Shown: positions 1 through 7,197 of the stretch, one piece after another | How positions within the stretch are numbered: position 1 is the first letter of the stretch | How the letters are laid out: the number at the start of each line of letters is the position of its first letter | Notes under the pieces: generated by a model | The model's database searches: none | Told to the model about the DNA's origin: nothing | The model's input: only the letters and a program-made list of their open reading frames with translations | Made by a program: the position numbers and the translations under genes | Origin: a virus | Strand: one strand, 5' to 3' | IMG/VR virus record: IMGVR_UViG_3300045256_000806 | Coordinates: 1 to 45,012 of that record | DNA: 45,012 nucleotides

Positions 1-336
1 ATGCATCAAGTCCCCTGGCACCCCCTCACCGACGCCGAATGGGAGTTCCTTCGGCCTTACGTCGAGCGCGCGAGCCAGCGTGGGCGGCCTTGCGACCTCC
101 GGCGGCGGATGGATGCGATCTTCTGGGTGGCCTGCACGGTCGAGCCCTGGCGTTGCCTGCCGGAGGCGTTCGGGAGTGGGCAGACGGCGGCGCGGCATTT
201 CCGGCGGCTGGATGATGCGGGGGTGTGGGACCGGCTGCTGGAGGCGATTGCTTACGGGGGTGGCTCGCCGGAGCGGGAGGCGGTGGTCCGGGCGTTGCGG
301 ACGCGGGTGTGCCGGGCTTGCCGGCGGGCGCTGTAA
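1..336 (+). pseudogene. Host gene, 5' part, interrupted by the prophage (IS5-type transposase N-terminal domain)
   Basis: This is the amino-terminal 110 codons of a host gene, cut by phage insertion. The residues around W-H-P-L-T-D-A-E-W and the later R-R-M-D-A-I-F-W and H-F-R-R-L motifs resemble the N-terminal DUF4096-like domain of IS4/IS5 transposases. The reading frame ends at once inside the phage: codon 111 combines c331 with the first two phage bases, and the TAA at 334-336 is phage sequence. Removing 332-44746 joins this frame to 44747-45012 without a stop, giving a 198-residue protein. No DDE catalytic core is visible in the rejoined protein, so it may be a short transposase-derived ORF rather than an active transposase. 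Confidence 0.8.
327..331. repeat. Target-site duplication, left copy (GGCGC)
   Basis: The five host bases directly before the phage TGTA end are GGCGC. The same five bases follow the right end at 44742-44746. Five base pairs is the known duplication length for Mu transposition. Confidence 0.93.
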
Positions 337-357
337 CCGGACGAATGGTTTGAGCAG
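332..357 (+). repeat. Left end with transposase-binding site L1
   Basis: The end starts TGTAACCGGACGA and continues ATGGTTTGAGCA. The core ATGGTTTG (345-352) recurs at L2 (481-488) and, inverted, in the right end at 44698-44705 and 44721-44728. Its terminal position and match to the right end identify it as the outermost MuA-type binding site. Confidence 0.9.
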
Positions 358-365
358 GAAGGCAC

Positions 366-405
366 CCGGGATCGGCCGGGATGATCCGGGACGACGCGGG
401 ACGAA
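366..405 (+). repeat. Four tandem 10-bp repeats beside the left end
   Basis: Four abutting decamers read CCGGGATCGG, CCGGGATGAT, CCGGGACGAC and GCGGGACGAA. The CGGGA core repeats exactly every 10 bp, about one helical turn, between L1 and L2. No gene is visible here. The array could bind a phage or host DNA-bending protein on one DNA face; that role is inference. Confidence 0.75.
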
Positions 406-474
406 AACCCCGGTTCGCCGCCGGTTCCGCCTCGATGAGAGCCCCCGAGCCTCAGGAGGCCGCGGTGGCCGTCG

Positions 475-492
475 TGCCAGATGGTTTGAGCA
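475..492 (+). repeat. Transposase-binding site L2
   Basis: The 18 bases TGCCAGATGGTTTGAGCA are identical, in inverted orientation, to 44694-44711 in the right end. L2 lies 136 bp inside L1, echoing the wide L1-L2 spacing in Mu. A third, degenerate and oppositely oriented copy may lie at about 628-645 (CAAACCCATTTCG); I am not sure of that one. Confidence 0.88.
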
Positions 493-524
493 CGATGAGC
501 CGCTCCGCACGGACCCCACCGCCG

Positions 525-543
525 GCAAACCCGCAGAAGACCG
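525..543 (+). repeat. 19-bp exact repeat, copy 1
   Basis: GCAAACCCGCAGAAGACCG occurs here and again at 19352-19370, both in gene-free stretches of the prophage. Its function is not evident. Confidence 0.6.
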
Positions 544-558
544 TCACCGGGGTGCCTC

Positions 559-684
559 GAAGTGGCACCGATGAGGCCCGATCCGGACCCATTGTGCCAC
601 TTCGCCGGAAACCGGCCTTCAAGCTAGCTCCAAACCCATTTCGAGGGTCGACGAGCACGGCTCGAGCGACCGGAGAAGTGGCAC
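559..684. repeat. Three copies of GAAGTGGCAC between left end and repressor
   Basis: GAAGTGGCAC occurs at 559-568 (+), 594-603 (inverted, GTGCCACTTC) and 675-684 (+). The first copy lies in a second dyad, GGTGCC-N7-GGCACC (551-569). The whole gene-free stretch 337-701 holds these, the tandem decamers, L2 and one copy of a 19-bp repeat (525-543). The spacing suggests binding sites for a regulator or transposition cofactor, which I cannot name. Confidence 0.6.
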
Positions 685-701
685 GGGGCATTTCTTCCCA
701 A

Positions 702-1424
702 TCAGGGTCGATTGAGTACGCCGCAGACCCTGCCTAGGACGGTGAGCCGCTCCGTTTCCGACATGCTGAGCTGCACCGGCGGGACCGACGGGTTGTCGCT
801 GGACAGGTGCACGCCGGACCCGACGATCCAGCGGGCCCGCTTCATCAGCAAGGCGCCGTCGACCCTCACCGCGTAGACCTGTCCGTCACGGTCCACCCGC
901 GTTACCGAAGTGTCGAGGATCGCGATGGCGCCGTCCCGAATGGTGGGCTCCATGCTGTCCCCGGCCACCCGTACCGCGACCGTACGGCCGCGCGGGCGGA
1001 AAAGGTCGCGAACCACCGCGCCGGGCAGCTGCAGCACCTCAACCGGCTTCTCGTCGCCCCAGGGCTCCCGGCCGGAGCCGGCGGAGAACTCGATGTCATA
1101 AAGGGGGCACTCCCAGGTATCCGCCTGAGCGGAAGGAAGCCTGGGCTGATCGCTTGGGCCGCCTTCCTCGCCGGCTGCCAGCCAACCGACTGACACACCC
1201 CCAGCGGCGGCGAGCCGTACCAGCACCGGGCGCGTGGGCTCGTTGATCTTCTGCAGATAGTTCCGAAGCGTGTTCGGCGGCACCTTGGATAGGGACGCGA
1301 AGCCGCCCTGTGACCCGCCTGTGGTCCGCTCGATCAGCATCCGAAGCCGCTCCGCGAAGCCCCCGCCATCCGGATCTGCACCCTCGGGACCCGAATTCGG
1401 GTCTTCACGGAAGAAAAATGCCAT
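702..1424 (-). CDS. LexA/CI-type phage repressor with S24 peptidase domain
   Basis: A 240-residue leftward protein at the Mu c position. It should hold the lysogenic state by binding the operator between itself and ner. The N-terminal region (about 20-85) looks like a helix-turn-helix. The C-terminal half is an S24 autoprotease: the G-D-S-M-E-P motif puts the nucleophile at S157 and the general base at K195 (L-L-M-K-R-A). A candidate Ala-Gly cleavage pair lies at 115-116 in the linker. The start is preceded by GAGGGCGG. Mu's own repressor lacks S24 chemistry, so this phage is probably SOS-inducible through RecA-stimulated self-cleavage, as in lambda; that is inference from the family. Confidence 0.92.
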   Translation of the reverse strand: MAFFFREDPNSGPEGADPDGGGFAERLRMLIERTTGGSQGGFASLSKVPPNTLRNYLQKINEPTRPVLVRLAAAGGVSVGWLAAGEEGGPSDQPRLPSAQADTWECPLYDIEFSAGSGREPWGDEKPVEVLQLPGAVVRDLFRPRGRTVAVRVAGDSMEPTIRDGAIAILDTSVTRVDRDGQVYAVRVDGALLMKRARWIVGSGVHLSSDNPSVPPVQLSMSETERLTVLGRVCGVLNRP

Positions 1425-1442
1425 GGTCCGCCCTCATCCTTG

Positions 1443-1482
1443 TTGACATTGGCTCCAACTTCATCCGAAAACCGTATTCGGA
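1443..1482. promoter_or_regulatory. Repressor/Ner divergent control region with operator dyad
   Basis: The gap between the divergent repressor and ner genes contains TTGACA (1443-1448), a rightward -35 candidate, and a 19-bp dyad TCCGAA-N7-TTCGGA (1464-1482) where the matching -10 would be expected. I see no good -10 hexamer. A related perfect palindrome CCCGAATTCGGG lies inside the repressor's 5' coding end (1390-1401) and may be a second operator. Binding of repressor or Ner to the dyad would control early transcription. Confidence 0.6.
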
Positions 1483-1496
1483 CGGAGCGGGCCCTG

Positions 1497-1790
1497 ATGC
1501 GGAAGAGCTGGAACCGGAAACGCGTACTCGCCGAGCTGAAGGCGCGCGGCACGAGCCTGCGCGCCATCGGCGATCAGCTCGGCTACGCTCCCACCTCGAT
1601 CTATGGCGTTTTCCGGACGTCGATGCCGCGGGCCGAAGCCGCCATCGCCGCCGTTCTCGGTACCAAGCCGCACCTTATCTGGCCCTCTCGCTACGATCAG
1701 GACGGTGACCCCATCGGGTGGTCCCGAATGAAGGCGGTTATCAACTCCAAATTCGGTGGCGGCAACGTCAAAACCGGCGAGGCCGCGTGA
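1497..1790 (+). CDS. ner: Ner-like DNA-binding regulator
   Basis: A 97-residue protein, first gene of the rightward early operon. Residues about 5-70 match the Ner/Nlp (SfsB) winged HTH family: W-N-R-K-R-V-L-A-E-L-K near the start, then A-I-G-D-Q-L-G-Y, a C-terminal L-G-T-K-P-H-L-I-W-P-S-R-Y. In Mu, Ner binds between the divergent promoters and turns down both repressor and early transcription. I chose ATG 1497 because family members begin just before W-N-R, and GGAG lies about 10 bases upstream; an in-frame start at 1440 would add 19 unrelated residues and run through the operator. Confidence 0.9.
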   Translation: MRKSWNRKRVLAELKARGTSLRAIGDQLGYAPTSIYGVFRTSMPRAEAAIAAVLGTKPHLIWPSRYDQDGDPIGWSRMKAVINSKFGGGNVKTGEAA

Positions 1791-1791
1791 C

Positions 1792-2286
1792 ATGGCGTCC
1801 GCGAACCGCGACCAGCTGTCATTCGAAGGGTTGTTCGTCCCCCCTGCACCCACTCCCCGGCCGGCCGACCTCGGCCAGGCGGTGCGCCGGGCGCTGTCCG
1901 AGGCCCTGAAGGGGGCCGCCCGCCAAGGGACGCCCCGCAAGGGCCTGGCCGAGCGCATCAGCGCCGCCGCGTGCCGCGAGGTGAGCGTCCACATGCTGGA
2001 CCGCTTCGCCGCGCCGTCCTGCGAGAACTGGCGGCTTCCGGCCGAGCTGGTGCCCGCCATCGCCCAGGCCACCGGCGACCGCCGCATCGTGGAGCTGCTG
2101 GCCGAGGCCTGCGGCGGCCGCGTCCTCTGGGGCGACGAGGCCGCCGTGGCCGAGCTCGGCGCGCTCCACCTGCAGGAGCGGGACGCGCGCGCCCGACGAC
2201 GATTGCTCGACCGTGCCTTGCCTCCGGCAAGGCGCGCCGAAGTCCTCGACGGCCTCCGCGGCCGATTGGGAGGCGCCGGCGGATGA
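1792..2286 (+). CDS. Hypothetical early protein between ner and A
   Basis: A 164-residue protein that starts one base after the ner stop and overlaps the transposase start by ATGA. It is Ala/Arg/Leu-rich and predicted helical. A short proline-rich N-terminal stretch (about 10-25) is followed by a basic patch with repeated alternation of R and E near 125-150. I recognise no family or catalytic motif. Genes in this position occur in other Mu-like phages of alphaproteobacteria, so co-function with the transposition genes is a reasonable inference but nothing here shows it. Confidence 0.75.
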   Translation: MASANRDQLSFEGLFVPPAPTPRPADLGQAVRRALSEALKGAARQGTPRKGLAERISAAACREVSVHMLDRFAAPSCENWRLPAELVPAIAQATGDRRIVELLAEACGGRVLWGDEAAVAELGALHLQERDARARRRLLDRALPPARRAEVLDGLRGRLGGAGG

Positions 2287-4520
2287 AGCCAGCATCCATC
2301 TCGGGGGGGATGGAGCCAGAAGAGCCGGCGTGGGCCGGCCGGGCAGCCGAACTCCTCCGCGCCGACAGCTTCACCGCCGCCGAACTGGTGGCCCTCGAGG
2401 TTCCGGGTTGGCCGGCCAGCCGGTTCCGGATGCGGGAGTTCCTGAAGAAGCAGGGCCTCAAGCCGTTCCTGCGGGTCCGTCAGGGCGGCCGAGCCGAGGT
2501 GTACCTCACCACCGCCTTCCCGCGCGGCCTTCGCGCGGAGCTGGCGCGGCGCATCATGGCCTTCTTGCCGCTGGGCGGCGCGACGGGTGGCGCAGCCCTG
2601 CCGGCGAACGATGGCGCGCTGACGCGATCGCAGCAGCAGCTCCTCGCCGCAACGCCGCGCCGCGCCACCCGCGCCGAGACACGCGCCGTCGCCGTCCGCG
2701 CCTTCGAGGCGTGGAGCGCGGCTGTCGGGCTGCAGGGACGGCGGGCCGCGGACCGCTTCTCCGAACTGTGGGAAGCCGGGGCCATCGAGGTGCCCGACTG
2801 GGTGACCGAGGCACTGCCCGCGCTCAGCGCCCCTTCGCTCCTGCGCTGGCAGCAGCGCCTGGCGGCCGAGGGCGCCATCGCGCTCGCCGGCGACTACAAG
2901 CCGCGCCTCTCCACCATCGACGCCGACCCGGCGCTGCGCACCGCGGCCGAGGGGCTGATCTACCGGCACCCCCACGCCAAGGGGTCCGATCTCCGCGACA
3001 CCCTGAGGGCTGTTTGCAACGACGGCCGCGACCTCCCCTCGTACCGGGCCTGCTGCCGCTGGCTCGCCGACTGGAAGGCGAAGCGGCGCCAGCTCCATCA
3101 GCACCTCCTCAACCCCGACGCCCACCGCGGACGCTTCATGCCGGCCTTCGGTGACGCGGCCGCCGGCATCGAGCGCCCCAACCAGCTCTGGGAGATGGAC
3201 AGCACCCCCGGCGACGCGATGCTCCGCGTCGCCGACCGGAAGGTGCGCCACACCGTCATCGGCGTGGTGGATGTCCACACCCGCCGGAAGCTGCTGCTGG
3301 TCTGGCCCACCTCCAACAGCGAGGGCATCGCCCTCCTGATCCGCCGCGCCATCCTGGAATGGGGCGTGCCGGAGGCGATCAAGACCGACAACGGCGCCGA
3401 CTATACCTCCCGCGCGGTGTCCCGCGTGCTCGCCGATCTCGGGGTGAGCCACAAGCTGACCCGGCCCTTCTCGCCCGAGGAGAAGCCGCACATCGAGCGC
3501 GCGCTCGGCGCCTTCTCCCACGGCCTGGTCGAGCTGCTGCCGGGCTTCGCGGGGCACAACGTCGCGGAGGCCCAGGCCCTTCGCGAGCGGCAGACCTTCG
3601 CATCCCGGCTGATGTCGCGCGGCGAGGTCGCGGACTGCCCGCTCTCGCCCGAGGAGTTCCAGCGGTTCTGCGACCGCTGGTCCGGCGAGTACCACTTCCG
3701 CCGCCCGCACGCCGGCCTCGGCAACCGCACGCCCGAGGAGGTCATGCGCGCCTGGACCGGGCCGCTCCGCCGGGTGGCGGACGAGCGCGCGCTGGACCTG
3801 CTGCTGGCGCCGGTGGTCGGGCTGCGCACCGTCACGAAGAAGGGCATCCGCCTCGACCGCGGCACCTACATTGCCGCCGCGCTCGGTTCCCTCGTGGGCG
3901 AGCAGGTGGAGTGCCGGCACGATCCGGCGGACCTCGGCCGCATCTACGTCTTCACGACCGAGGGCGCCTTCGTCGCCATCGCCGAGGATCCGGAGCGGAC
4001 CGGCATCGACCGCCGCGCCGTCGCCCAGGCCGCGAAGGCCGTCGCGCGCCGCGGCGTGTCCGAGCAGCGCGCGCGCCTGAAGGAGGCCGCGAAGGCGCTT
4101 CCGAAGGGCGCGGCGCTGGCGGAGGCCATCCTCGACGCCGCGGCGCCCGCGCCGAACGTCGTCGCCTTCCCGCGCGCGGCCGCGCCGCACTCCACGCCCG
4201 CCATCGAGCAGCTCGGCCGCGCCGCGCGCGCCGGCGAGGCGATGCCGCCGGCCGAGCGCTCGGCCGAGGAGGCCGCCCGCGCCGCCTGGGTGGCCGAGAA
4301 GGCCAAGCGCCGCGCCGCCGAGGCGGCCGAGGACAGCGCCGACGCGCAGCGCGGGGCCCGGATCAAGCGCGGCCTCGCGGTGATGGACGCGCTGCTCGCC
4401 GGCGCCGCCGTCGAGCCCGCCGAGGCGGCCTGGTTCGAGGGCTACCGCGAGCTCGGCGAGTTCCGCGTCGCCCTGCGCCTGCAGGGGCTCGACCCCGACG
4501 ACATCCCCGCAACCGCCTGA
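2283..4520 (+). CDS. A: Mu-type DDE transposase A
   Basis: A 745-residue transposase that cuts the phage ends and joins them to target DNA in replicative transposition. Residues about 20-65 form the Mu DNA-binding HTH that reads the end sites (G-W-P-A-S-R-F-R-M-R-E-F). An rve/RNase H-like core carries the catalytic acidic residues: D306 (W-E-M-D-S), D369 (K-T-D-N-G) and E405 (P-H-I-E-R-A). The spacing is D-35-E rather than the longer D-to-E spacing of MuA. The rest is the Mu C-terminal beta-barrel and a helical, Ala-rich tail (about 590-745) for contact with B and ClpX. The ATG at 2283 overlaps the upstream stop; longer in-frame extensions run through the previous gene. Confidence 0.97.
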   Translation: MKPASISGGMEPEEPAWAGRAAELLRADSFTAAELVALEVPGWPASRFRMREFLKKQGLKPFLRVRQGGRAEVYLTTAFPRGLRAELARRIMAFLPLGGATGGAALPANDGALTRSQQQLLAATPRRATRAETRAVAVRAFEAWSAAVGLQGRRAADRFSELWEAGAIEVPDWVTEALPALSAPSLLRWQQRLAAEGAIALAGDYKPRLSTIDADPALRTAAEGLIYRHPHAKGSDLRDTLRAVCNDGRDLPSYRACCRWLADWKAKRRQLHQHLLNPDAHRGRFMPAFGDAAAGIERPNQLWEMDSTPGDAMLRVADRKVRHTVIGVVDVHTRRKLLLVWPTSNSEGIALLIRRAILEWGVPEAIKTDNGADYTSRAVSRVLADLGVSHKLTRPFSPEEKPHIERALGAFSHGLVELLPGFAGHNVAEAQALRERQTFASRLMSRGEVADCPLSPEEFQRFCDRWSGEYHFRRPHAGLGNRTPEEVMRAWTGPLRRVADERALDLLLAPVVGLRTVTKKGIRLDRGTYIAAALGSLVGEQVECRHDPADLGRIYVFTTEGAFVAIAEDPERTGIDRRAVAQAAKAVARRGVSEQRARLKEAAKALPKGAALAEAILDAAAPAPNVVAFPRAAAPHSTPAIEQLGRAARAGEAMPPAERSAEEAARAAWVAEKAKRRAAEAAEDSADAQRGARIKRGLAVMDALLAGAAVEPAEAAWFEGYRELGEFRVALRLQGLDPDDIPATA

Positions 4521-4529
4521 GGAGACACC

Positions 4530-5315
4530 ATGGCAGCCCCCGCCAGCCTAACCGATCTGCAGACAGCGGCCGAAGCTTCCGGCGGCATCGCGCAGCTCCG
4601 CAACGTCGGCGCCTTCGCCGCCGCCCTCGAGGACGCCAGGCGGCGCCCGCACCACCTGCCCGGGCTGGTCTGCATGTATGGCCCCTCGGGCTGGGGGAAG
4701 ACCCGGGCGGCGACCTTCGGCGCGAACCTGCACCGCGCCGTCTACGTCGAGGCGCGCTCCACCTGGACCAAGCGGGCCTTCTGCCGGGCGATCCTGCACG
4801 AGCAGGGCATCGAGCCCGACGGCCGCGTGTACGAGATGGTCGAGCGCATCGCCCAAGGGCTGATGGCCAACGAGACGCCGCTGATCGTGGACGAGGCCGA
4901 CTTCGTCCTGCAGGCGGGCATGATCGAGATCGTCCGCGACATCCACGAGGCCTCGGGCGCCGTCGTGGCGCTGATCGGGGAGGAGCGCCTCCCAAACAAG
5001 CTGCGGGCGGTGGAGCGCGTCCACAACCGGGTCGCCTTCTGGGTGGCGGCGCAGCCCTGCGACCTGCAGGACGCGAAGGAGCTGGCGCGCCTCTACCAGC
5101 CCAAGCTGACCCTAGCCGACGATCTGCTGGAAAAGGTGGTGCAGGCGAGCGCCGGCGGCGCCCGCCGCATCGTGACGAACCTCCACAACATCGCGCTGGA
5201 GGCGAAGAAGGCACCGGCGGAGGTGCTCGACGTCCGGTGGTGGGGCCGCAAGTCGCTCTTCACGGGCGACGTCGAGGCGCGTGCGGCTCTGGCCGCGCCG
5301 CGCAGGGCTGGCTGA
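4530..5315 (+). CDS. B: Transposition target-capture ATPase B
   Basis: A 261-residue AAA+ ATPase. Walker A is G-P-S-G-W-G-K-T (51-58) and Walker B is P-L-I-V-D-E-A-D (117-124). MuB-type proteins form ATP-dependent filaments on target DNA, deliver it to the transposase and protect phage DNA from self-insertion. The gene follows A by nine bases with AGGAGA as ribosome binding site, and its stop overlaps the next ATG. Length is slightly below Mu B (312 residues), mainly because the N-terminal HTH region is short. Confidence 0.95.
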   Translation: MAAPASLTDLQTAAEASGGIAQLRNVGAFAAALEDARRRPHHLPGLVCMYGPSGWGKTRAATFGANLHRAVYVEARSTWTKRAFCRAILHEQGIEPDGRVYEMVERIAQGLMANETPLIVDEADFVLQAGMIEIVRDIHEASGAVVALIGEERLPNKLRAVERVHNRVAFWVAAQPCDLQDAKELARLYQPKLTLADDLLEKVVQASAGGARRIVTNLHNIALEAKKAPAEVLDVRWWGRKSLFTGDVEARAALAAPRRAG

Positions 5316-5899
5316 TGGCAGCTCGAGTATCACCTTCCCACGGCGAGGCGCGGAGCGCGCTCTGGGCTGCCCTCCTCGCGGCATCCGAGCGCAAGGCCCC
5401 GCGCACGAACGCCCTCGCCGACGCCGCCGGCTTGCCTGAGGACACGGCGCTGAAGCTGCTGCGCGCGTGGGTCGCGACCGGGCATGTCGAGCAGACGCGC
5501 GAGCGCCGGCGCGAGGGCGGCTTCGCCTACCGCTGGCGCCCCGTCCGCCGCCTGCCCGAGGCGCCCGAGGGCGGCCGCGCCGAGACCGCGCAGGACCGCC
5601 TGTGGCGCACGATGAAGATGCTGAAGACCTTTTCGGCCGAGGACCTCGCGATCCACGCTTCGGTCCCCGGCCGGCCCGTGTCGCTGCAGACGGCGCGCGA
5701 TTACTGCAACCGCCTGGCCCGCACCGGCCGCTATCTCCGCTTCGTGGAGCGGGGCGTGCAGGGGGGCGCGGCGAGCCTCTACCGGTTCGTCGGCAGCACC
5801 GGTCCGCGGGCGCCCCGCATCGGGCGCGACCGCTCGGTCTTCGACCCGAACATCAACGAGGTCGTGTGGCGCCCGGATGGAGGAAAGGCCGATGGCTGA
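5315..5899 (+). CDS. Hypothetical winged-helix early protein
   Basis: A 194-residue protein overlapping the B stop (TGATG). Residues about 10-60 look like a winged helix: helices around S-A-L-W-A-A-L-L-A-A and D-T-A-L-K-L-L-R-A-W, then R-R-E-G-G-F-A-Y-R-W as a wing. A second similar unit (about 95-155) contains A-E-D-L-A-I-H-A-S-V and Y-L-R-F-V. This two-wing layout suggests DNA binding, possibly in early replication or regulation. Genes with this layout are common directly after B in Mu-like phages, but I know no characterised function. Confidence 0.8.
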   Translation: MAARVSPSHGEARSALWAALLAASERKAPRTNALADAAGLPEDTALKLLRAWVATGHVEQTRERRREGGFAYRWRPVRRLPEAPEGGRAETAQDRLWRTMKMLKTFSAEDLAIHASVPGRPVSLQTARDYCNRLARTGRYLRFVERGVQGGAASLYRFVGSTGPRAPRIGRDRSVFDPNINEVVWRPDGGKADG

Positions 5900-6008
5900 C
5901 CTCGTGCGCGAACTCGCCCCGGTGCTGCGTGGCATCGCCTACCCCGTCCTCGGCGGCTGGGTGGCCGGATACGCCACGGGCTGGCTCCTCGAACAGGTGC
6001 TCCGATGA
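5892..6008 (+). CDS. Small membrane-like protein (38 residues)
   Basis: A short frame linked at both ends: it starts inside the previous gene's last codons and its stop overlaps the next ATG. The middle (I-A-Y-P-V-L-G-G-W-V-A-G-Y-A-T-G-W-L-L) is hydrophobic with a GxxxG-like pattern and could form one membrane helix. No family is recognised. Translational coupling on both sides is the main reason to call it. Confidence 0.6.
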   Translation: MADLVRELAPVLRGIAYPVLGGWVAGYATGWLLEQVLR

Positions 6009-6382
6009 GCGGGAAGAACCGCGCCGCGGCGCTGGCTGCCTGGGCAGCGCCAGCGCCCGACTGGGTGCTGCGCCTCGCCGAAGAGGCCGATGCCACCAGC
6101 CAGGTGCGCGCGGGCGAGCGCCTCGGCCTCAGCCCCTCCACCGTCAACGCCGTCATCCGCGGCCGCTACGGCGCCAAGACCGACCAGGTCGAGCGCGTGG
6201 TCCGCGGCAAGCTGATGGACGCGAAGGTCGTGTGCCCGGAGCTGGGTCCGACGCCGCTCGACGTCTGCCACGACCACCAGGCCCGCGCCGGCGGCCTCGT
6301 GGACACCGGATCCTTCCGGGCGCGCATGCGCCGCGCCTGCAAGGCCTGCCCCCTTTCCCGCTTCTCGCAGGACCCCGCATGA
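6005..6382 (+). CDS. HTH regulator with C-terminal Cys/His cluster
   Basis: A 125-residue protein. The central helix-turn-helix reads A-G-E-R-L-G-L-S-P-S-T-V-N-A-V-I-R-G-R-Y (about 37-56). The C-terminal half has C-P near 78, C-H-D-H-Q (about 88-92) and C-K-A-C-P (about 112-116), a likely zinc site. This combination is widespread in Mu-like early operons, annotated as a small transcriptional regulator; its targets are unknown. Both ends overlap neighbours by ATGA, so it is translated as part of the early chain. Confidence 0.85.
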   Translation: MSGKNRAAALAAWAAPAPDWVLRLAEEADATSQVRAGERLGLSPSTVNAVIRGRYGAKTDQVERVVRGKLMDAKVVCPELGPTPLDVCHDHQARAGGLVDTGSFRARMRRACKACPLSRFSQDPA

Positions 6383-6684
6383 CCACGAAGAAGAAATCCG
6401 CCGACGCCACGCCCGGCCCCGGCCACAACAGCGGCGAGGACGGGCCGCTCGCGGGCGACCGCCTCGCCGGGCTGGTCCAGCGCCTCGAGCGCATCGAGCA
6501 GGACATCGGCGCGCTGAACAGCGACAAGCGCGACGTCTACGCCGAGGCGAAGTCGGCCGGCTTCGACCCGAACGCCCTGCGGGAGGTGCTGCGCTACCGC
6601 CGCGACCCGGCCAAGCACGAGGAGCGCTGGACGCTCCGCGACCTCTACCTCCGCTCCATCGAGAGCGCGCAGGCCAAGCCATGA
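6379..6684 (+). CDS. GapR-like (DUF2312) DNA-binding protein
   Basis: A 101-residue protein. After a Lys-rich start and the P-G-P-G-H-N-S-G motif often seen in alphaproteobacterial phage proteins, residues about 30-100 carry the GapR signature: I-E-Q-D-I-G-A-L-N-S-D-K-R-D-V-Y-A-E-A-K, then F-D-P-N-A-L-R and R-Y-R-R. GapR of Caulobacter binds AT-rich, overtwisted DNA ahead of replication forks and stimulates gyrase/topo IV. A phage copy could support replicative transposition or compete with host GapR. A second GapR-like segment is fused to the protein at 23865-24488. Confidence 0.9.
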   Translation: MTTKKKSADATPGPGHNSGEDGPLAGDRLAGLVQRLERIEQDIGALNSDKRDVYAEAKSAGFDPNALREVLRYRRDPAKHEERWTLRDLYLRSIESAQAKP

Positions 6685-7004
6685 CCGCCCGGCTCCAACC
6701 CGACCACGAATGGCTCTCCAAGGCCGTCGTGAAGGCCCTTGGGGACGTGAAGCGCATGCCGAAGCTGCGCGTCGCGGGGCGCGCCGATCTCCGCAAGGCC
6801 GTGCTGCTGACGGGCGATGACCTGACGCGGACGTGCGAGCTGCTGGAGGCCGAGTTCCGCATCATGATCTGGCCGGCGGAGGTGGCGCAGATCGCCCTCG
6901 ACGGCGCCACGGTCGACCGCATCGTCGAGAGCGTCCGCCGCCAGCTCGACAACCACGCGCTGCTCTCCCGGCACGCCGGCGCGAAGGAGCCGGCGGATGC
7001 CTGA
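6681..7004 (+). CDS. Hypothetical early protein
   Basis: A 107-residue protein, helical, with no motif I recognise. It overlaps the previous stop by ATGA and the next start by eight bases. Mixed charge and no membrane segment suggest a soluble protein. Homologues would be expected only in related phages. Confidence 0.75.
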   Translation: MTARLQPDHEWLSKAVVKALGDVKRMPKLRVAGRADLRKAVLLTGDDLTRTCELLEAEFRIMIWPAEVAQIALDGATVDRIVESVRRQLDNHALLSRHAGAKEPADA

Positions 7005-7197
7005 GACGCCCCGCACCACCTGCACCGGCTGCGTGCACATCTCGGTCAGTCCCAGCGGCTGCGCCCGGTGCCACCACCCCGCCCGCTGGCACGACGCCCT
7101 GATGTCCCTCGGCAAGCCGCGCGTGATCGACGAGCGCTGGCGGCGCGGCGATGCCTGCCCGCACTGGTGCCCCCTCCGTCGGAAGGCGGCCGGCTGA
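6997..7197 (+). CDS. Small Cys-rich putative zinc-binding protein
   Basis: A 66-residue protein with T-C-T-G-C-V-H (about 8-14), C-A-R-C-H-H (about 22-27) and C-P-H-W-C (about 54-58). Six cysteines and four histidines in pairs suggest one or two zinc sites. Start and stop overlap the neighbouring genes. Such knuckles usually bind nucleic acid or protein partners; the role here is unknown. Confidence 0.75.
   Translation: MPETPRTTCTGCVHISVSPSGCARCHHPARWHDALMSLGKPRVIDERWRRGDACPHWCPLRRKAAG

Noticed and set aside
1-336. Functional IS element at the left border
   Set aside because: Only an N-terminal transposase-like domain is present, the gene is cut by the phage, and no IS inverted repeats or DDE core are seen.
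679-696. Sigma-54-like -24 element TGGCAC in the third GAAGTGGCAC copy
   Set aside because: No proper -12 element (TTGC) at the required spacing, and the motif is better explained as a repeated binding site.
1461-4190. Very long leftward open frame (909 codons) opposite the transposase
   Set aside because: It lies antisense to the clear transposase A gene, has no family motif and results from high GC content suppressing stops.
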